Source of the DNA: Adiantum capillus-veneris
Taxonomy: Eukaryota; Streptophyta; Polypodiopsida; Polypodiales; Pteridaceae
Reading direction: 5' to 3'
DNA: 64,000 nt
Assembly (NCBI GenBank): GCA_014529385.2
Contig: CM043958.1
Location: forward strand, 139,130,398 to 139,194,397
Positions within the stretch are counted from its first letter, which is position 1; every line of letters starts with the position of its first letter. The position numbers were made by a program, and so were the translations under genes. Below are positions 54,485 to 64,000 of this stretch, one piece after another. The notes under the pieces were generated by a model. The model worked only from the letters and a program-made list of their open reading frames with translations. It had not been told where the DNA came from and did no database searches.

Positions 54485-55690
54485 AATTCTCGCAGAAAAG
54501 CATAGCTCACAATACTGTCTCACAAATTCACAGATTCAAACAGAAAGAAGGTGAATCAGTACGCAAAACGACATTACGGCTCAAAGAGATATGTCAAGTT
54601 TTGTCCAGGAGTGGAACTTCCTACGCAAGCACGGTTAATGTTGATCTTTATCCAGGGAATGAGACATCCGAATCTTCAAAAGGATCTGCATATGATAAGG
54701 AGCACGATGCTAAGCAAATTGATCAAAGAAGCCCTTTATCTGGGGGATAATTGTGAGGAATATAAAGAAAACAATTGTAAGAGTCAAGTGGATGACACGT
54801 CCTCTCAACATAGTGATTCACAGATGAGTGGTGAGTCCATTGCAAAACCAGCGGCACCTATCGATCAAGAAACATTTATTAACGAAATGGTCAAGAGGTT
54901 AGCTCCTCTTGTAAATGTTGATCCAAGGGAGCTTAAGTGGTGCGAAATTGAGAGAAAATGGACAAACCATACGAGAAAAGAGTGTTACTATGGCATGAAA
55001 TATGCTAGGGAGAGGTATGTACAACCTATTCTAGTAGCACCTACTCCACTTAGATACGATACAGGGAATGCATAGGTCCAATAGTAGTAGGAGTTGAAAG
55101 ACCACAGCCTGTCTTAGGACCACAACCTACATTGCCAAGTGCTAGACTGATCTATACATGAGATACACGCCAATGATGGAAGCATCTAATAAACAAGCAT
55201 AAGTACCAACTACAATGTATTATAACAACCAAAGTGGGTACTACCCTTTGAAGAGACAGAAGATGAGAGACTCACAAATGGAGTGGTGAGGCCGGTACAA
55301 CCTCCACCTCCTGCATTTTGACTTGAAGAAGAAGGTATGGATGGACAAAAGGACATTGCGGTTCATTGTGAATAGAGGCTTAGCTAGGTTAGAGCCTATT
55401 TACAGCCAAGAGGAAATGTAAGAAAAAGCTCCTCAACCAGATTGTCACAAAAGCCGTGACAACCACTTGGTCAAACAATGTCCTCACACGGAGATCACTA
55501 AAGTGAATGCCTATTTTCTTGACTGTGGTGTCATTCACTTCATCCCCAACTATCCCAAAAACCAACTGAGTCCAAAAGATCACAACAAATGTCTCAAGAA
55601 TCATTTAGCTACCCAGTAGCTCAAAAAATAAAAACGTCGTACCAGTTCAATAGTTACAAGAGTGCAAGCTCAAAAGGAAGCAAGAAACAG
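54485..55690 (+). pseudogene. Capsid end and zinc-knuckle region, element D
   Basis: Text resumes as SQKSIAHNTVSQIHRFKQKE and ESVRKTTLRLKEI. After a frameshift near 54590 it runs VELPTQARLMLIFIQGMRHP and IKEALYLGDNCEEYKENNCK to a knuckle-like WCEIERKWTNHTRKECYY (one Cys missing). From 55080 the frame is broken. A pair of decayed knuckles is readable at 55440-55560 (DCHKSRDNHLVKQCP and LDCGVIHFIPNYP). The protein would bind element RNA. Confidence 0.75.
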
Positions 55691-56529
55691 TGAAACCAAA
55701 AATTGACACGAGTCCAGAGATGGGTGAGCCAAAGATCAACGCACCTAGTCAAAAAGCCAAGAGCAAATGGAATAGTTGGAAAGCTAGAAAGGCTAGGATG
55801 AAATCACGTAGGGAACGAGAGAAAAAATTCCTAGCTCATGAGCTTACCCAAGATATAGAGAAGATATTACAACATGAGGAAAGAGTTGCACCTTCTCTTA
55901 AGTAGATGTCTCAACCTCCAAAAGAACCATCCACATATGAGAAATTAAGAAGTACTCGTTCAGGAGGATCAGTGTTGGTCGAGAAGGTTAATGAGCCATT
56001 AGACAGCCTAAAAGCCTATGAAACACGGCTCAAGAACAACCAAACCCAAGAGCACATGTGGATGACATATCCATATGCGGAACTAGAAAAAGCCAGGCTT
56101 GAAATGTGTCAGAAAATGATTCAAACAACCCAAGCTTTACTCACCACTTGGAAAACCTGAGGGTGTGATCCTTGTCCCACCTACACCAATAATCCCACCA
56201 AAACAGGAACAAAAAGAGATATATTCCAGTCACAAGCACGGACAAAAGCTCAAGGATCCCACATTAGAGCCAAGGATAGTGTTGAATACCATGGATAACT
56301 CTTCCGAGGGATTTCACATAGCTATACGTGAGAGTTGTAAAGAAATAGGTGGTCTTGACAAATTGTGGAAACAAGTAAGAGAGGCCAATGAAGCAAGTGA
56401 GATAAGCAGACGAGTAAACCAAACAAGGTATGGAAGAGGAGTGTCTCTTCCACTAATAGATGAATTTGAGGCTGGATCTTAAATGAAAGTGGAATCATAT
56501 AGTGGGGAGACAAAGGATATGAACAGTTT
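55691..56529 (+). pseudogene. Basic/charged linker of element D
   Basis: Two consecutive frames cover this part: WNSWKARKARMKSRREREKK and HELTQDIEKILQHEERVAPS (55690-55905), then STRSGGSVLVEKVNEPLDSL and further to 56482 with RESCKEIGGLDKLWKQVREA. Both are charged and helical. Element E has the counterpart at 31269-31517. It lies between nucleocapsid and protease, and no catalytic motif is seen. Confidence 0.6.
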
Positions 56530-57330
56530 ATGGATAGTCAACCCCATTCACTAAGAGCACTACCATCCTATACGGGAGAGTGCAAGGAAAAGTCAGAGGT
56601 TATTGCAGTCCCATCACAAAGACTGTCTCCCAACAAGATCATCGATTTGAAAGGGTTGATAGACATTCTCTCTACTGCAGTCACTTGTATAATAACATTA
56701 GCCGAGTTGCTCAGAATACGACCAAACATGTGGGCTATTGTGGAAAGATGCCTAAAGAAATTTGATGTAAGAAAACCAATGACTCAAATTAAGGAAGGGA
56801 TCAAAGAGCTAGAAACGCCTCAGCTAAACACTAGGCCAATGCCATTAAACAAGTTAGGTGAGTACTATGAGGGAGAAGATGGGAACACCATTCTTCCTAT
56901 GGAATTCCAAGGTGTAAAAACCATGGCAATCCTTAATAGTGGTGATGGTGTTTCCATTGCAACAAAAGAGATCTGAAAAAAATGGGGAAAACCATCAATG
57001 AGGGCTACTAGGATGAAACTGCATCTTGCAGACGGACACATGGAAAGGCCCGTAGGACTGCTAGAAAAAGTAGTGGTTACTTCTTGTGGCATTGAATATG
57101 AGCAAACCTTTGCTATTGTTGACTTTGGCAAGAAGAAAAACTATGACATCATTCTAGGAAGACCATTCATGAGACAACTGAAAATGGTCCAAGATTGGGG
57201 ATATGACTATATCTACCTTAGACATATGAAAACCATGACAAGGATAAATTTGAAGGACCATAGTTATAGGGATGTGATAAGAACACCTATGGAGGAGTTT
57301 GATTCCGATACTGTAGCAGGATCATAACTT
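56530..57330 (+). pseudogene. Retropepsin of element D
   Basis: The reading runs NTRPMPLNKLGEYYEGEDGN, TILPMEFQGVKTMAILNSGD and GVSIATKEI, then a stop (57, 56974-56976), KMKLHLADGHMERPVGLLEK in essence after MRATR, and IILGRPFMRQLKMVQDWGYD. In the active-site loop the catalytic Asp has become Asn (LNSGDGVSIATK against LDSGAEIAIATK in element E), which would abolish activity. The flap and the ILGRPF strand are well kept. It would otherwise process the polyprotein. Confidence 0.8.
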
Positions 57331-57766
57331 CCAGCATGGTTGGGTAAGCCTAAAGAACTTTGGATGTGTGGAGCTTCGCAATGTGGAAGCTTAAAGTGAG
57401 AGGAATGCATCCTAGAAAGGGAAATTGAAGATACAAATTACATCCGAGAACCCTTTCCTGAGGAAGCTTTAGAGCCACTTGAATGGGAAAACATCTTGGC
57501 TACTTTGGATGTGTGTGCTATTCAAGAGGATCCAGCAACAAAGTTTTGTGATGAAGATGGCTATGATGTCGTTCAATACTTTGCAATGTGTGTGATCCAG
57601 GAAAACAAAGACAAAGAAGATTATGAGTTCTATGACTCTGTAGAACATTTGGAGCTTCAAGAAGATATCGACAACAAAAATCCAGACAACCTAGCAGGTG
57701 ACAAGAACAAAACTTTAACAAATGCATAGTTTTATGATTGTCCAGATCAAAGACCTAGGAAACAAT
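57331..57766 (+). pseudogene. Post-protease linker of element D
   Basis: The reading is MCGASQCGSLK, a stop, EECILEREIEDTNYIREPFP, ATLDVCAIQEDPATKFCDED, then acidic sequence to NKTLTNA at 57727, and DCPDQRPRK before the CACTA insertion at 57767. Relic B has the same succession at 21020-21515. It is family-specific with no known domain. Confidence 0.65.
57764..57766. repeat. Target-site duplication of the CACTA element, left copy
   Basis: AAT precedes CACTACAAGAGG and is matched by AAT at 63987-63989. Three bases is the CACTA standard. Confidence 0.85.
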
Positions 57767-57964
57767 CACTACAAGAGGCTATTCATATTAGCGACGCTCA
57801 TACAGCGACGCTAAAAAAAAAATTCCCCCGCGTCGCTATGAGCGTCGCTATAAACGTCGCAAATTTACAAGTAAATTTGCGACGCTCATAGCGACGCCGA
57901 CTGGGCTAAAAAAATAACAGAGAGCGCCCAAAAACTCAGATCTCAGATCTGAGTTTTTCGGCGC
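57767..57964. repeat. Left CACTA end: TIR, subterminal repeats, two hairpins
   Basis: After the 12-bp TIR come seven GCGACGCT/GCGTCGCTA-type units between 57788 and 57895. A perfect hairpin lies at 57855-57884 (14-bp arms CGTCGCAAATTTAC, AA loop). A second, at 57924-57964, has arms of about 20 bp around CTCAGATCT with one mismatch. Such repeats are the binding sites of the regulatory transposon protein in En/Spm. Confidence 0.9.
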
Positions 57965-57987
57965 CCTCAAGAAAGGAGCAGGTAACG

Positions 57988-58118
<131 letters not shown>

Positions 58119-58191
58119 GGAGAGGAAGGAGAGCCAAGTATGCTTCTTCCCTCTCCTCACTCTCATGTTCCCTTCCCCTCTTTCTCTGTCC

Positions 58192-58223
<32 letters not shown>

Positions 58224-58242
58224 TACACACACACATAGTGTT

Positions 58243-58278
<36 letters not shown>

Positions 58279-58299
58279 AACATAAACAAAAACGTACAC

Positions 58300-58500
58300 A
58301 CACATACATAAACAAAGAATGCACACACACATTGAGAGAGGAAAAGAGAGAGAGCATGCGTAAACAAAAAACGCACACATTGAGAGAGGAAAAGAGAGAG
58401 AGAACATGCATAAACAAAAAACGCACACATTGAGAGAGGAAAAGAGAGAGAAAACATGCATAAACAAAAAAACGCACACACATTGAGAGAGAAAGAGAGA
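58300..58500. repeat. ~50-bp minisatellite in the CACTA element
   Basis: CGCACACATTGAGAGAGGAA-type units start near 58325, 58373, 58423 and 58474, with CATGCATAAACAAAAAA between. CA and GA microsatellites flank it (58200-58275). Confidence 0.88.
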
Positions 58501-59283
58501 GAAACTAATTTAACGTCGTAGGAAACTAATTAAAATTAAAAGACCTAAAGATCTAACCGACGAGGAGTTGAACTCAAGACCTATTATTCAAGAGGGAAAT
58601 GGCATAACCAATCTATCATACTTGGCATGGGTGATAGAAAGGTTATACCATTTATCTCTTTTTATTGGCACACACATCCACACATGCGCACACACACAAG
58701 AAGAAGAGAGTTATAACGTCGTAGAAAACTATCCTAAAAGACGTTAAAGATTAGGTTAGATGTAGACTTACGTTAAATTAGATTTAGGTTTATTTAAGTT
58801 AAATTAGATTAGATTTAGGTTTATTTTTAAATAGATTTACGTTTATTTACGCTAGATTTAGATTTACGTTATATTAGATTAGATTTAGGTCTCCATAGAC
58901 TGCGATGCCTGCATGAAGCGGGTGAAGAAAGCCCTCAATGGAATATAGGGTATTGCTGCCTTCACTCATGGTGGGCTCCATCGATCCAAAAGTACTGGTG
59001 AAATGTTAGTAACAAGAGCAAGAACGGTCTATAGGGCCAATTGCTGTCGTCAGATGTGGATAGAGATGAGGCAACGTCACCGCCGGAAGTTAACTCTCAC
59101 ATCTTTAGTGATGAGAATGCCAACTCTTGCCGAGTTATGTGAAAAATTATGTGTTAAATCAGTTTTAAGGTTCTTATAATCCCTGTTAGTTTAGTTCTTT
59201 GTTTTTAATATAACATAATTCACGTTAGATTTAGATTTATGTTATATTAGATTAGACTTAGGTTTATTTAGGTTTATTTAGGT

Positions 59284-59288
<5 letters not shown>
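58501..59288. other. CACTA interior, non-coding with possible captured gene scrap
   Basis: There is no transposase gene here. At 58560-58660 the minus strand has a tRNA-like internal promoter pattern (GATTGGTTATGCC, then GAGTTCAACTCC). At 58892-58950 a short heavy-metal-domain-like peptide is readable. TTAGATTTAGGTTTA phrases are frequent but not in register. Confidence 0.4.
58892..58950 (+). pseudogene. Possible captured HMA-domain fragment
   Basis: The plus strand translates as IDCDACMKRVKKALNGI, a stop, then GI. The Cys-X-X-Cys followed by (K/R)RVKKAL and Gly-(I/V) is the metal-binding loop and first helix of heavy-metal-associated domains of plant HIPP-type proteins. Only about 20 residues fit, so this could be chance. 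If real, the CACTA element took up a host exon piece. Confidence 0.35.

Positions 59289-59368
<80 letters not shown>
59289..59368. repeat. (CA)40 microsatellite
   Basis: A perfect CA run of about 80 bp within the CACTA element. Confidence 0.97.
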
Positions 59369-59369
<1 letters not shown>

Positions 59370-59470
59370 GAAGAAGAGAGTTTTAACGTCGTAGGAAACT
59401 ATCCCAAAAGACGTTAAAGATTAGGTTAGATGTAGACTTACATTAAATTAGATTTAGGTTTATTTTTAGT

Positions 59471-59799
59471 TAGATTTACGTTTATTTAGATTTACTCTTA
59501 TTTACGTTAGATCGAGTCCACGCAAGAATTACTTACGGTTTAGGGTTTAGAGTTAGACGAACAGTGAAAAGATCTACTATGAAAAGATGTTAAGATGCTG
59601 TGAAGTGCTACAGCTAGAGAAGAGGCAAAGGGGTTTTGTCCACTACATGCAGTATCATGTAGATGTGGGTCTGTAGATTTCTTGTACCCACAAATATAGG
59701 TATTGACCAATAAAGACGAGATTATAACCCGGTGGTTCTGATCTCCGTGTACCTCTAGACCGAGGTGTGCGGGGATTGGACATGACTAGAGAATGTGAG

Positions 59800-59801
<2 letters not shown>
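59471..59801. other. CACTA interior upstream of the transposase gene
   Basis: No protein is recognised. This is presumably promoter/5' UTR of the transposase gene, although no clear TATA box stands out. Confidence 0.35.

Positions 59802-59876
<75 letters not shown>
59802..59876. repeat. (GA)n microsatellite
   Basis: A perfect GA run of 75 bp, ending 65 bp before the transposase start codon. Confidence 0.97.
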
Positions 59877-59879
<3 letters not shown>

Positions 59880-59941
59880 GACGAAGAACGCCAATAGAAT
59901 ATTAAATTTGTTGTCCAGGTTATAAGATTTTTATCCTCATC

Positions 59942-60922
59942 ATGAGTAGTGACGAGGATGTGGGACCGTCCAACCGAAACACCTATCTCTCAATGAGGGT
60001 CTTATGTCCTTATAATCAATGCAAGCATGCTGTGCGACGGACAAGACGTGTTTCTTTGCAGCACGTTCGCGAATTTGGAGAGTTCGATCCATCTATTATA
60101 GATCGAGTTGTTGCTAATTATAACTCGTCGGACTCTGACGCTGGCCAACAAGCAGCAATCTTGCAGCCCAATAGACGTGTTCGCAGGCGCTTTGGTCAAG
60201 CAGCATATGTGAGGCCACAAGATGTAGCCTCTGACAGCTCGGGGGATGATCATGCAGAGCACATTCCCAACGAGGCAATGTTTGAGCCCGAGATTGATGA
60301 AATGATCGAAACGATCATGCATTCAGAAAGGCTTATCTATGATGATATGAAAAGTGAAGCCGATACGCCATTGTATAATGGAGCACGTATGTCTAGATTG
60401 AAAGCACTCCTGGTTCTTCTCAACATGCAGGCAAAGTTTGGATGGAGTGACACTAGCGTCACAACGCTTTTCAAGTGATCTATTACAATTAGTTTACTTT
60501 AATAAAACTCTAAATGTATAATGATCTGATAGATTTTTACACGATTGTATCGTATTTTTATGTTGTGTAGATTGCTTAAAGAGAACATACTACCAGCTGA
60601 CAATGTGATGCCAAATTCCCGAGATGAAGCAAGAAAGATTTTGCGAAACTTGGGGATGGATTACAATTCTATCCACGCTTGTCCTAATGACTGCATTCTT
60701 TTCAGAGGGGAATACATAGACATGGAGAAGTGTCCGAAATGTGATTCCGAAAGATATCGAGTAGATCTCCACGGGACAAAAATTCCACAAAAGGGCACAA
60801 ATCGAGTGGAGACGGGGAAGACGACCACCGATGCACTATGCGACGGTTCTGGAGAGCCTACCAACCTTCATGAGCTTAAGATGGTTGCACAACCAATTGA
60901 AAAGCGCACAGCAATGCGGTGA
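59942..60922 (+). pseudogene. CACTA transposase (TNPD/tnp2 type), N-terminal part
   Basis: Exon 1 (59942-60474) starts MSSDEDVGPSNRNTYLSMRV and includes a transposase-associated Cys motif (LCPYNQCKHAVRRTRRVSLQ) and the lead-in RLKALLVLLNMQAKFGWSDT. A 96-bp GT-AG intron (60475-60570) joins in frame to exon 2: NILPADNVMPNSRDEARKIL, MDYNSIHACPNDCILFRGEY and CPKCDSERYRVDLHGTKIPQ, the start of the tnp2 domain. Straight after KIPQK the family sequence stops and becomes unrelated or frameshifted text to a TGA at 60922. The DDE/D catalytic core is therefore deleted. It would have cut the TIRs. Confidence 0.88.
60475..60570 (+). other. Intron 1 of the CACTA transposase
   Basis: Donor GTGATC after TTTTCAA, acceptor TTGTGTAG. 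Splicing restores the frame between FGWSDTSVTTLF and LLKENILP. Confidence 0.8.
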
Positions 60923-61804
60923 CGAAGTGACTGAGGAAGAGTGGGAGTACTCTCGGGGTTGTGCGACCAAGGTAAGTTTGCAATGTACGACTAGCTAGTG
61001 ACTTTATTTCTAAACGTTTGAACGGCCACTCATAATCTTTGTTCGTTGTAGTATAAGTCATACACAGCAGCATGGTGTAAAGGTCGACATTTTAGGGTGG
61101 AACGAATCGACAAAAAGCGTTTTACTCAAGATTGTGGAATCATGGCAAAATTTGAACAGTCTAGTCGACGACGTTCCTCTGATGCAGATCCTGTGGTGGC
61201 GGAACTCACTTACTTCGGCACGCTGCAAGAGATTTTGAGGATCGATTACAGAGGATTTTTTGTCGACTTGTTCGATGTGCAATGGTTCAAGATAATCATG
61301 GAGGGTCGCAACGCTACTGTGCGTAGAGGAGAGTCTGGTTTTCTTGAGGTGGATTCTACTAAGAAATGGACTGACCTAAGAGACACTTTGGGACTACCCG
61401 AGCATTGTGAACAAGTAAGTATGTAAATAGTTAACATCCCCCTTTTACAAGTTATATGCTTGAAAGCTCTCATGTAAGTTATGTGGCTCTGGCAGGTAAT
61501 ATTTCATCCTACAAAGTCTACATCAAACTGGTGGTACGTCATAGAGGTAGCCCCTCGTAGTGCAAGGACGTATGAAGGCTACCATGTGCCAATCACAACG
61601 GCATCAATGGAGGAGATCAGAGAAGATGCTCAATCAGAAGCCGCTGCGGTGGTGCCAGACGAGCATCAAGATGCTACTACTCTATATGGGGTGCATGCAG
61701 AGGAGCTACAAAATGAAACAGAGGATATGTGTTTAAACGGAGAGCTCTATATAGATATAGGAAGTTATGCTGAGTTATGCGAGGATGAGAGAGAGATCTC
61801 TTAA
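60923..61804 (+). pseudogene. CACTA transposase C-terminal part (DUF4216-like)
   Basis: Three exon pieces are separated by GT-AG introns at 60972-61051 and 61415-61495: GDEVTEEEWEYSRGCATK, then YKSYTAAWCKGRHFRVERID, ADPVVAELTYFGTLQEILRI and DYRGFFVDLFDVQWFKIIME, then VIFHPTKSTSNWWYVIEVAP to the stop at 61804. The ELTYFG...ILRIDYRGF...DLFDVQWF pattern is that of the DUF4216 domain at the end of plant tnp2 transposases. It belongs to the same gene as 59942-60922. The frame differs across the deletion junction near 60800-60920, so no fused protein is made. Confidence 0.85.
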
Positions 61805-62076
61805 AGCCACAAATATTGTATTTGAACAATTTTGCTCCGTGTTGTAAAAGCTCTGGCTCTCTAAGTACCTTCCATGGTGTATAACGCTCTTTTCTACTCG
61901 CGCTCACATCTTTTGATTGAAAATTCTGAGTTTTCGACTTGCCTCTTCTATCACTCAATTCATTGAGTCATTGTATTTATATGCGTCATTACGTCATTGT
62001 ATTTAATGGTCTTTGCGTCATTGTCTACTCTATTCATTCAATATTAAGTTTAAATATTCGTGTGTTTAATGCAGGT
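61805..62076 (+). promoter_or_regulatory. Region between the two CACTA genes
   Basis: AT-rich, with a run of open codons but no domain. TTTAATGCAG directly before the ATG at 62077 (GTATGG) looks like a splice acceptor, so a 5' UTR intron is likely. Confidence 0.45.
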
Positions 62077-63386
62077 ATGGATGATGAGGAGTTTCTTTCT
62101 TCTTTGTCACCGCAGCAGAGACAATGGTACGTGGAGCGTCATCGCTCTGGCGCATCATCGCGCGTTCCTACTCCATCCGCATCTCCCTCTCTTTCGGAGC
62201 ATTCGGCGCGCTCCGAAGCTTCGGCGTCGACGAGACGAGCTTCACACTCGTCTAGACACCGGCGCTCTAGTGGTGGCGGTGGCGGTTGTTGTGGGGATTC
62301 CGCCACCGATGCCTTCACACCGCTTCGTGTTCGACGAGGCTCTTTACCCTCCCCTTCTTTGCCCGCCCCCACACCAGCCACAGCATCGCCATCTACGCTA
62401 GGTTTTGCACGGCTGACTGTTCCTAGCAGCTACACACCTCTACCTACTCCGCCAGGAGCCACCCCGCTCGACACTCCTCGCTTCGGGGCCCAGACGCCGG
62501 TGGAGACACCTGACGTCCGTACCCCCATCGACACGCCGCTAGAGACCCCTGTCGGGACACCCAAGTTCACGTGTCACCGGCCAGAGGGCTTGCCTTACTC
62601 CGTCGACTTCAGCGGCGGCATCATCATGGATGATGACGGCAAGAAGGTGATCTCGCGCATGCGTGGTCTTTGCTCTCAGCTGTTTAGACACTACATACTA
62701 AACAAATGGAGTGAAGTACCAAGTGATTTAAAAAACAGAGTCATCAGCATACTTCATGATGAGTTTCCCGTTCCAACACGGGATCAGCGCTTCAATGAAG
62801 ACCTGATGAAGATTCGAATGCACGAATATTGCAAACACAAGCGTTCCGAAGTGCAAAAAGCAATCAAGCATGGGTGGAACAGGCCAGATTGGCTGGCCAA
62901 AGAAGATTGGAAGAATGCGAAGAAAGCAGCGCGCGAGAATCCCGACAAGTGGAAGCAACAAAAGGATGCAGCCAGAGCGCGAGTAGAGGCAGGGAGCTCG
63001 CACCACTTGGGGAGCGGTGGATGGGTATCATTTGAGGCCGATTTTGTAAGTGTTTTCGCATTGCTCTTTATGTTTGATAGTTTAGGGTTTATGAGTTTTT
63101 TAATTCTAACATAATGAAATCTTTGTATGTTTTGACAGTGGTCGATGACAGGACGTGATCCCACACCGTACGAGCGCGAGTACGCAGGCAGGAAGGGCTT
63201 AAACGCCCTGATGGACATTCTCAGTTCTCGCGACGGCATGGTTAGTATTAGGGTTTACTCTTTTCTATTTTTTGTATTGTTTTATAAATGTCCTTATATG
63301 TTTATACTTACTGAAAGCTGTCTTATTGTCTTTTTTTGCAGAATCCGACAGATACGCCGCTTGGACGCGATGAGACGTTTGACTAG
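62077..63386 (+). CDS. En/Spm-type second CACTA gene (Transposase_24 family), apparently intact
   Basis: Exons 62077-63045, 63139-63240 and 63342-63386 are joined by GT-AG introns that keep the frame, giving about 370 residues. It starts MDDEEFLSSLSPQQRQWYVE. The N-terminal half is Ser/Pro/Thr-rich with repeated TPxxTP phrases (GATPLDTPRFGAQTPVETPD). From about residue 185 comes the plant Ptta/En/Spm domain: GKKVISRMRGLCSQLFRHYI, YCKHKRSEVQKAIKHG, GGWVSFEADF and DPTPYEREYAGRKG. In En/Spm such proteins bind subterminal repeats and regulate. No stop or frameshift was seen, in contrast to the transposase gene beside it. A start at 61939 in the same frame is possible but lacks family-like sequence. 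Confidence 0.88.
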
Positions 63387-63740
63387 ACGACGTCAGTTTA
63401 GCCATAGCTAGATAGCATTAGTTTAGGGTTTCTCATAGCTTATGTATCATGAGACGGATTTTATACGTCTTTTTGAACCATGTATATTATTACATTTGTC
63501 ACCGCAGTTCATTTTGCCAATCAATTCTTTATGCCTATGATGTTGTACAATTGTCATTATTACATTTGCCAATCAATTCATTTTGCCTATGATGTGTACA
63601 ATTGTCAATTTTGCAAACAATGCGTCTTGTGGGTGACTATTTTGGGTCTATTATCTACCCTTGCACTTTTTTTAAAAAGTGAATCAAGTACAATATGGTT
63701 GATGGGTGGCAGGGCATTCAATGCCCTGTCACCAAAAAAA
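63387..63740. other. 3' region of the second CACTA gene
   Basis: Non-coding AT-rich sequence. TTACATTTG/CAATCAATTC and TGCCTATGATG phrases repeat two or three times at 63490-63600. No polyadenylation signal can be named with confidence. Confidence 0.45.
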
Positions 63741-63986
63741 AATTCTCTCGGGCGTCGCTATAACCGTCGCTATTTATGGCTCTTTAGCGTCGCTATGAGC
63801 GTCGCTATAGACTTCTGTTTAAACGTCGCTATAAGCGTCGCTATATAGCGACGCGTATAGCGACGCATATAGCGACGCATATAGCGACGCTCTCGTAGCG
63901 ACGCTATTAGCGACGCCGGGGGTTATAAAAACCCAGTGTTTTTCCGTCGCTAACAGCGTCACAAGAGCACACAACCTCTTGTAGTG
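63741..63986. repeat. Right CACTA end: dense subterminal repeats and TIR
   Basis: About fourteen GCGTCGCTA/TAGCGACGC units lie between 63750 and 63960, switching orientation in the middle. At the switch, GCGTCGCTATATAGCGACGC (63835-63854) is a perfect 20-bp palindrome. The 12-bp TIR closes the element at 63986. Confidence 0.93.
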
Positions 63987-64000
63987 AATGCCATCTCACT

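Larger units (their letters stand above)
53012..57766 (+). mobile_element. Ty3/Gypsy element D, coding part (gag-protease)
   Basis: This is the right-hand continuation of the leader at 41000-42935, separated from it by element C. Order: N-terminal gag (53100), capsid split by a solo LTR (53585-54484), knuckle region, basic linker, protease, linker. It is cut at 57766 by the CACTA element, after which only 14 bases of the window remain, so pol is out of view. Relic B (20000-23240) shows what should follow. Confidence 0.8.
58690..59470. repeat. Repeated block flanking the CACTA interior
   Basis: A ~105-bp segment (CACAAGAAGAAGAGAGTT, then CGTCGTAG...AAACTATCC, AGACGTTAAAGATTAGGTTA) occurs at about 58693-58800 and again at 59364-59470, both directly after CA-rich sequence. 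A shorter CGTCGTAGGAAACTA piece is at 58515. Confidence 0.85.

Noticed and set aside
58740-59290. Telomeric repeat array (TTTAGGTTTA phrases)
   Set aside because: The phrases are irregular TTAGATTTAGG variants, not tandem TTTAGGG.

Overview
The window is nuclear DNA of a land plant with a large, repeat-packed genome. I see no ordinary host gene, rRNA or tRNA. Nearly every readable protein fragment belongs to a transposable element: Ty3/Gypsy chromovirus, Ty3/Gypsy elements primed by tRNA-Asp (Athila/Tat side), Ty1/Copia, a Penelope-like element, a CACTA transposon and a small TIR element. Penelope-like elements in land plants are best documented in conifers (Dryads) and, as endonuclease-less forms, in Selaginella, so a gymnosperm or other non-angiosperm vascular plant is my first guess. 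Species cannot be read from the sequence.

Layout. 1-1090: decayed gag (+). About 1139-9271: chromovirus on the minus strand (gag, protease, RT, RNase H, integrase, chromodomain remnant, long LTR with an array of ~150-bp repeats). 9541-10262: gag piece (+). 10263-14460: mostly non-coding, with short duplications and a (CA)n tract. 14461-15570: minus-strand protease and RT scraps. 15867-17640: long (GA)n, duplications and an LTR-like promoter. 17650-24690: two minus-strand Copia relics flanking a plus-strand Gypsy relic. 24799-28480: plus-strand LTR, tRNA-Asp primer site and a leader holding nine spaced palindromes. 28879-33286: minus-strand gag-protease element with an odd Lys/Gln-rich tail and no RT. 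33700-39170: Penelope-like element (+), preceded by a 147-bp tandem duplication that received a 326-bp TIR element. 39285-40390: possible LINE 3' end. 41000-57766: one plus-strand Gypsy element (D) split by three later insertions. 57767-63986: a complete CACTA element.

Nesting can be read from target duplications. Element D has its palindrome-rich leader at 41000-42935 and its gag-protease at 53012-57766. It was opened by a complete 10-kb minus-strand LTR element (C, 42936-53006, target duplication ATGGA), by a 900-bp solo LTR inside its gag (53585-54484), and by the CACTA element (target duplication AAT). Element C has LTRs, primer site, gag with a zinc knuckle and a polypurine tract. Instead of pol it carries a ~1000-codon second ORF that I do not recognise.

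The most unusual signal is a shared architecture in the non-coding parts of elements A, D and C. Short perfect or near-perfect palindromes recur about every 270-290 bp, centred on CGCG or its CpG-decayed forms. The arms differ completely between elements (ATAC/GTAT, GGATC/GATCC, AATC/GATT) but are constant within each one, and the LTRs of C carry the same core as its interior.
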